64,000 nucleotides of DNA, taken from the NCBI GenBank assembly GCA_963715675.1, contig OY970265.1, positions 3,720,001 to 3,784,000 of the forward strand, in the 5' to 3' direction. Made by a program: the position numbers and the translations under genes. The stretch's first letter is position 1, and every line of letters starts with the position of its first letter. Origin of the DNA: DASVWZ01 sp963715675 (GTDB lineage: Bacteria > Acidobacteriota > Terriglobia > Terriglobales > Acidobacteriaceae). Positions 60,643 through 64,000 of this stretch are shown here, in pieces. A model generated the notes under the pieces. The model was not told where the DNA came from. It worked only from the letters and a program-made list of their open reading frames with translations, and searched no databases.

Positions 60643-62151
60643 ATGATCCGTAGAACCATCGTATGGTTGGTTACCGCTGTTCTGTCTCTGGCCGCGGCCG
60701 CTGTGGCGCAGCAAGCCAGCGCGTTGCCGGTGAACTCGCAGCAGGCTTCTGCGTCTGCGTCCTTGCCGTTGACCACCAAATCGCAGCAAGCCCGCCACGT
60801 CGTGGAAGAGGCCATGAACCTGTATCTCGACAAGGTCGAGCAAGCCAATGCCATAGAACTGCTGCGGGCCGGACTCAAGATCGACCCCGATTTCGCCATG
60901 GGACACGAGTTCCTGGCCTGGGTCAGCCTCGATCCCGCGGAGCAGGTCAGCGAACAGGCCAAGGCCTTCGCGAACCGAACCAATGTCACCGACCCGGAGC
61001 GGTTGGTCATCGAGTGGTGTCAGGACAGCGCGGACCACAATCTGATTTCCGCCATTACAAAAATGAACGAAGTACTGGCTCAGTACCCTCACGATAAGTG
61101 GGTGGTCTGGATGTCGACCTGGTGGCTTACCACGGAAACCCAGTATGAGCGCTCAATCGAGATCTATGAGCATTCGGGTCTCACCGAGTCGCCGGGCCTG
61201 ATGAACAATGCCGGCTACGACTACGCCTACCTGCGCCAATTCGACAAAGCGTTTGCCTTGATGGACAAGTATGTGGCCGCCCTGCCCACCGATGCCAATC
61301 CCCAGGATTCCTACGCGGAGATTCTGCGGATGGCGGGGCGCTATGACCGTGCGATTGAGCACTACCGCACCTCCCTGGCCATCGATCCTCAGTTCTACTC
61401 CTCGCAGTTCGGGATTGCCGACACCTATTCGCTGATGGGAGACCAGGTTCGCGCCCGCCGGGAGTACCTGATTGGATTCCAGAAGTTTTCACTGCCCGAA
61501 TTGCATCGCATCCTGTGGCAGACCCGGGAAGCCACGACGTATGTCCGCGAGGGCGATTATGAAGGCGCCGACAAGGCCTTCCAGGCGGTCGCGGACTACG
61601 CTGACTCGCATCACATGAGCCAGGTCGAGGAGGATGTCTATCGTCAGATGGCGCTCTACCAACCCGACCCCAAACGGGCCCTGAACCTGCTCGACAAGGC
61701 GGACGCCGCGCTGCAGGTTGGCGCCAACGCCCAGCCGGCAGCCATTCAGCAGGGAAAGGCACAACTCCTGCGTGCCCGTGTCGAACTCGCTCTCAAGACG
61801 GGCGACAAGGCCGTGGCGCTGTCAGCCATGACGACACTCGAGGCGATGGTACAGAAGTCCGACGACAAAGTGATCGATACCGCTTACGAAGGCGCCGCCG
61901 GCGCTGCGGCGTTTGCGGATCATCAGTACAAGATCGCAATCCCGCATTTGCGGGAAGACAGCGACAACCCGATGTCGTTGAAGCTCCTGGCGGAAGCCTA
62001 CGAGAAAACCAAGGACCAGGTCTCAGCCAAGCGGACGCTGGAAGTGCTCGCCGATTTCAGCGACCCGACGCTGGAGCAGGCCGTCGTGGTGCCGTCGTTC
62101 CGCAAGTGCTACCAGGACCAGGCTTGCAGCATGAAAGCAGCGATGAAGTAG
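60643..62151 (+). CDS. Exported TPR-repeat protein
   Basis: 502 residues with a signal peptide (about 1-24). TPR-like helices run from about residue 50 to the end (ELLRAGLKIDPDFAMGHEFLAW, SYAEILRMAGRYDRAIEHYRTSLAIDPQFY regions). Likely a scaffold in the periplasm; partner unknown, possibly the PstS-like protein encoded just upstream. Confidence 0.78.
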   Translation: MIRRTIVWLVTAVLSLAAAAVAQQASALPVNSQQASASASLPLTTKSQQARHVVEEAMNLYLDKVEQANAIELLRAGLKIDPDFAMGHEFLAWVSLDPAEQVSEQAKAFANRTNVTDPERLVIEWCQDSADHNLISAITKMNEVLAQYPHDKWVVWMSTWWLTTETQYERSIEIYEHSGLTESPGLMNNAGYDYAYLRQFDKAFALMDKYVAALPTDANPQDSYAEILRMAGRYDRAIEHYRTSLAIDPQFYSSQFGIADTYSLMGDQVRARREYLIGFQKFSLPELHRILWQTREATTYVREGDYEGADKAFQAVADYADSHHMSQVEEDVYRQMALYQPDPKRALNLLDKADAALQVGANAQPAAIQQGKAQLLRARVELALKTGDKAVALSAMTTLEAMVQKSDDKVIDTAYEGAAGAAAFADHQYKIAIPHLREDSDNPMSLKLLAEAYEKTKDQVSAKRTLEVLADFSDPTLEQAVVVPSFRKCYQDQACSMKAAMK

Positions 62152-62511
62152 GGCCGCGACAGACTGTGCAGACACGCAAACCGCCGCTCGCGCCTGCAAG
62201 ATTTCTTGTGCCGCCGTCACTCTCCGCCGATCCTGCGTTCTTGCTCTGTGCCGTCGATATCGTCTGGGACATCCTCGCCCGTGAAGAAAAAGAGGGCCGC
62301 GCGCCAGACTCGACCGTGCGTCGTATTAGCGCTGCAGTTTGGCCAGGCTCAAGTCCTGCACTTCCCAGACTTTGACCGAACTTCGGTTTCGTGCAAACCT
62401 CGGAGAGAAGGTATAGAATCCAAACGCTTACAGGGCAGTGAGGGAATCCTGGTTGCATCTTTTGGGGCGTTTCCCTCATCAAACTTGAGCAAGATACACT
62501 CAAGGTGAAAA
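62152..62511 (+). promoter_or_regulatory. 360-bp lon upstream region
   Basis: No supported gene. A TATAGAAT box at about 62413-62420 is the same -10-like word seen before lipA. The HspR-type inverted repeat at 62484-62504 lies between it and the start codon. The remaining stretch shows nothing clear. Confidence 0.5.
62484..62504 (+). promoter_or_regulatory. HAIR-type operator (HspR binding site) before lon
   Basis: CTTGAGC-N7-ACTCAAG, one base off the established HAIR consensus CTTGAGT-N7-ACTCAAG. The right arm overlaps the ribosome-binding AAGG, and the site ends seven bases before the ATG. HspR repression of lon through such sites is known in Streptomyces. Binding here predicts heat-inducible lon. 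Confidence 0.7.

Positions 62512-64000
<1,489 letters not shown>

Overview
The window is about 64 kb of a GC-rich chromosome with dense coding on both strands. Its flavour is that of Acidobacteriota, probably class Terriglobia. The lineage is an inference from several traits together: GloVer-repeat secreted proteins, an S8 protease with a VVWGT-repeat tail, PQQ-type propeller arrays, many secreted metallopeptidases, a sigma/HEAT anti-sigma/DUF4097/PDZ locus, and several families of short dispersed intergenic repeats. There is no 16S gene to confirm it. No prophage, transposase, plasmid gene or CRISPR array was seen.

Layout. 1-1.8 kb: acpP (partial), dtd, lipA. 1.9-10.5 kb: mostly minus-strand envelope genes (a membrane protein, subtilase, M13 peptidase, MlaD/MCE protein, membrane spermidine-synthase-like protein). 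10.5-13.9 kb: acpS, DUF6526, selA and a lone exported protein. 13.9-20.6 kb: recG, a small membrane protein, then the minus-strand block ECF sigma, anti-sigma with HEAT repeats, DUF4097 protein, double-PDZ protein. 20.9-24.1 kb: a secreted PLC-like phosphoesterase, out of frame at both ends, and a GloVer protein. 24.1-29.5 kb: a housekeeping run ispE, tRNA-Gln, prs, rplY, pth, rpsF, rpsR, rplI. 29.8-33.4 kb: three tandem PQQ-propeller paralogues, the first with a one-base deletion. 33.5-41.4 kb: a TPR metalloprotease-like protein, small unknowns, a class I amidotransferase, ispF-ispD-PIN/TRAM, an MDR oxidoreductase. 41.4-45.2 kb: a non-coding stretch with strong RNA-like pairing, an exported protein, an M1-like peptidase and a HAF-repeat remnant. 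45.3-49.2 kb: ftsQ-ftsA-ftsZ. 49.4-51.5 kb: a second GloVer protein and two small anchored paralogues. 51.5-57.6 kb: two divergent copies of a propeller + multicopper oxidase gene pair. 57.6-64 kb: a frameshifted acyltransferase, a penicillin-binding transpeptidase, a PstS-like plus TPR pair, and lon (partial) behind an HspR-type (HAIR) inverted repeat.

How it works together. The conserved genes cover cell division, translation, isoprenoid synthesis (IspD, IspE, IspF), lipoate, ACP activation and selenocysteine synthesis. The accessory part is almost all secreted or envelope-directed. The best candidates for under-described systems are the sigma/HEAT-anti-sigma/DUF4097/PDZ operon and the mirrored propeller-multicopper oxidase pairs. 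Three genes carry single-base frame breaks (PLC-like, PQQ-1, acyltransferase). These may be real decay, phase variation or assembly error, and reads would decide.
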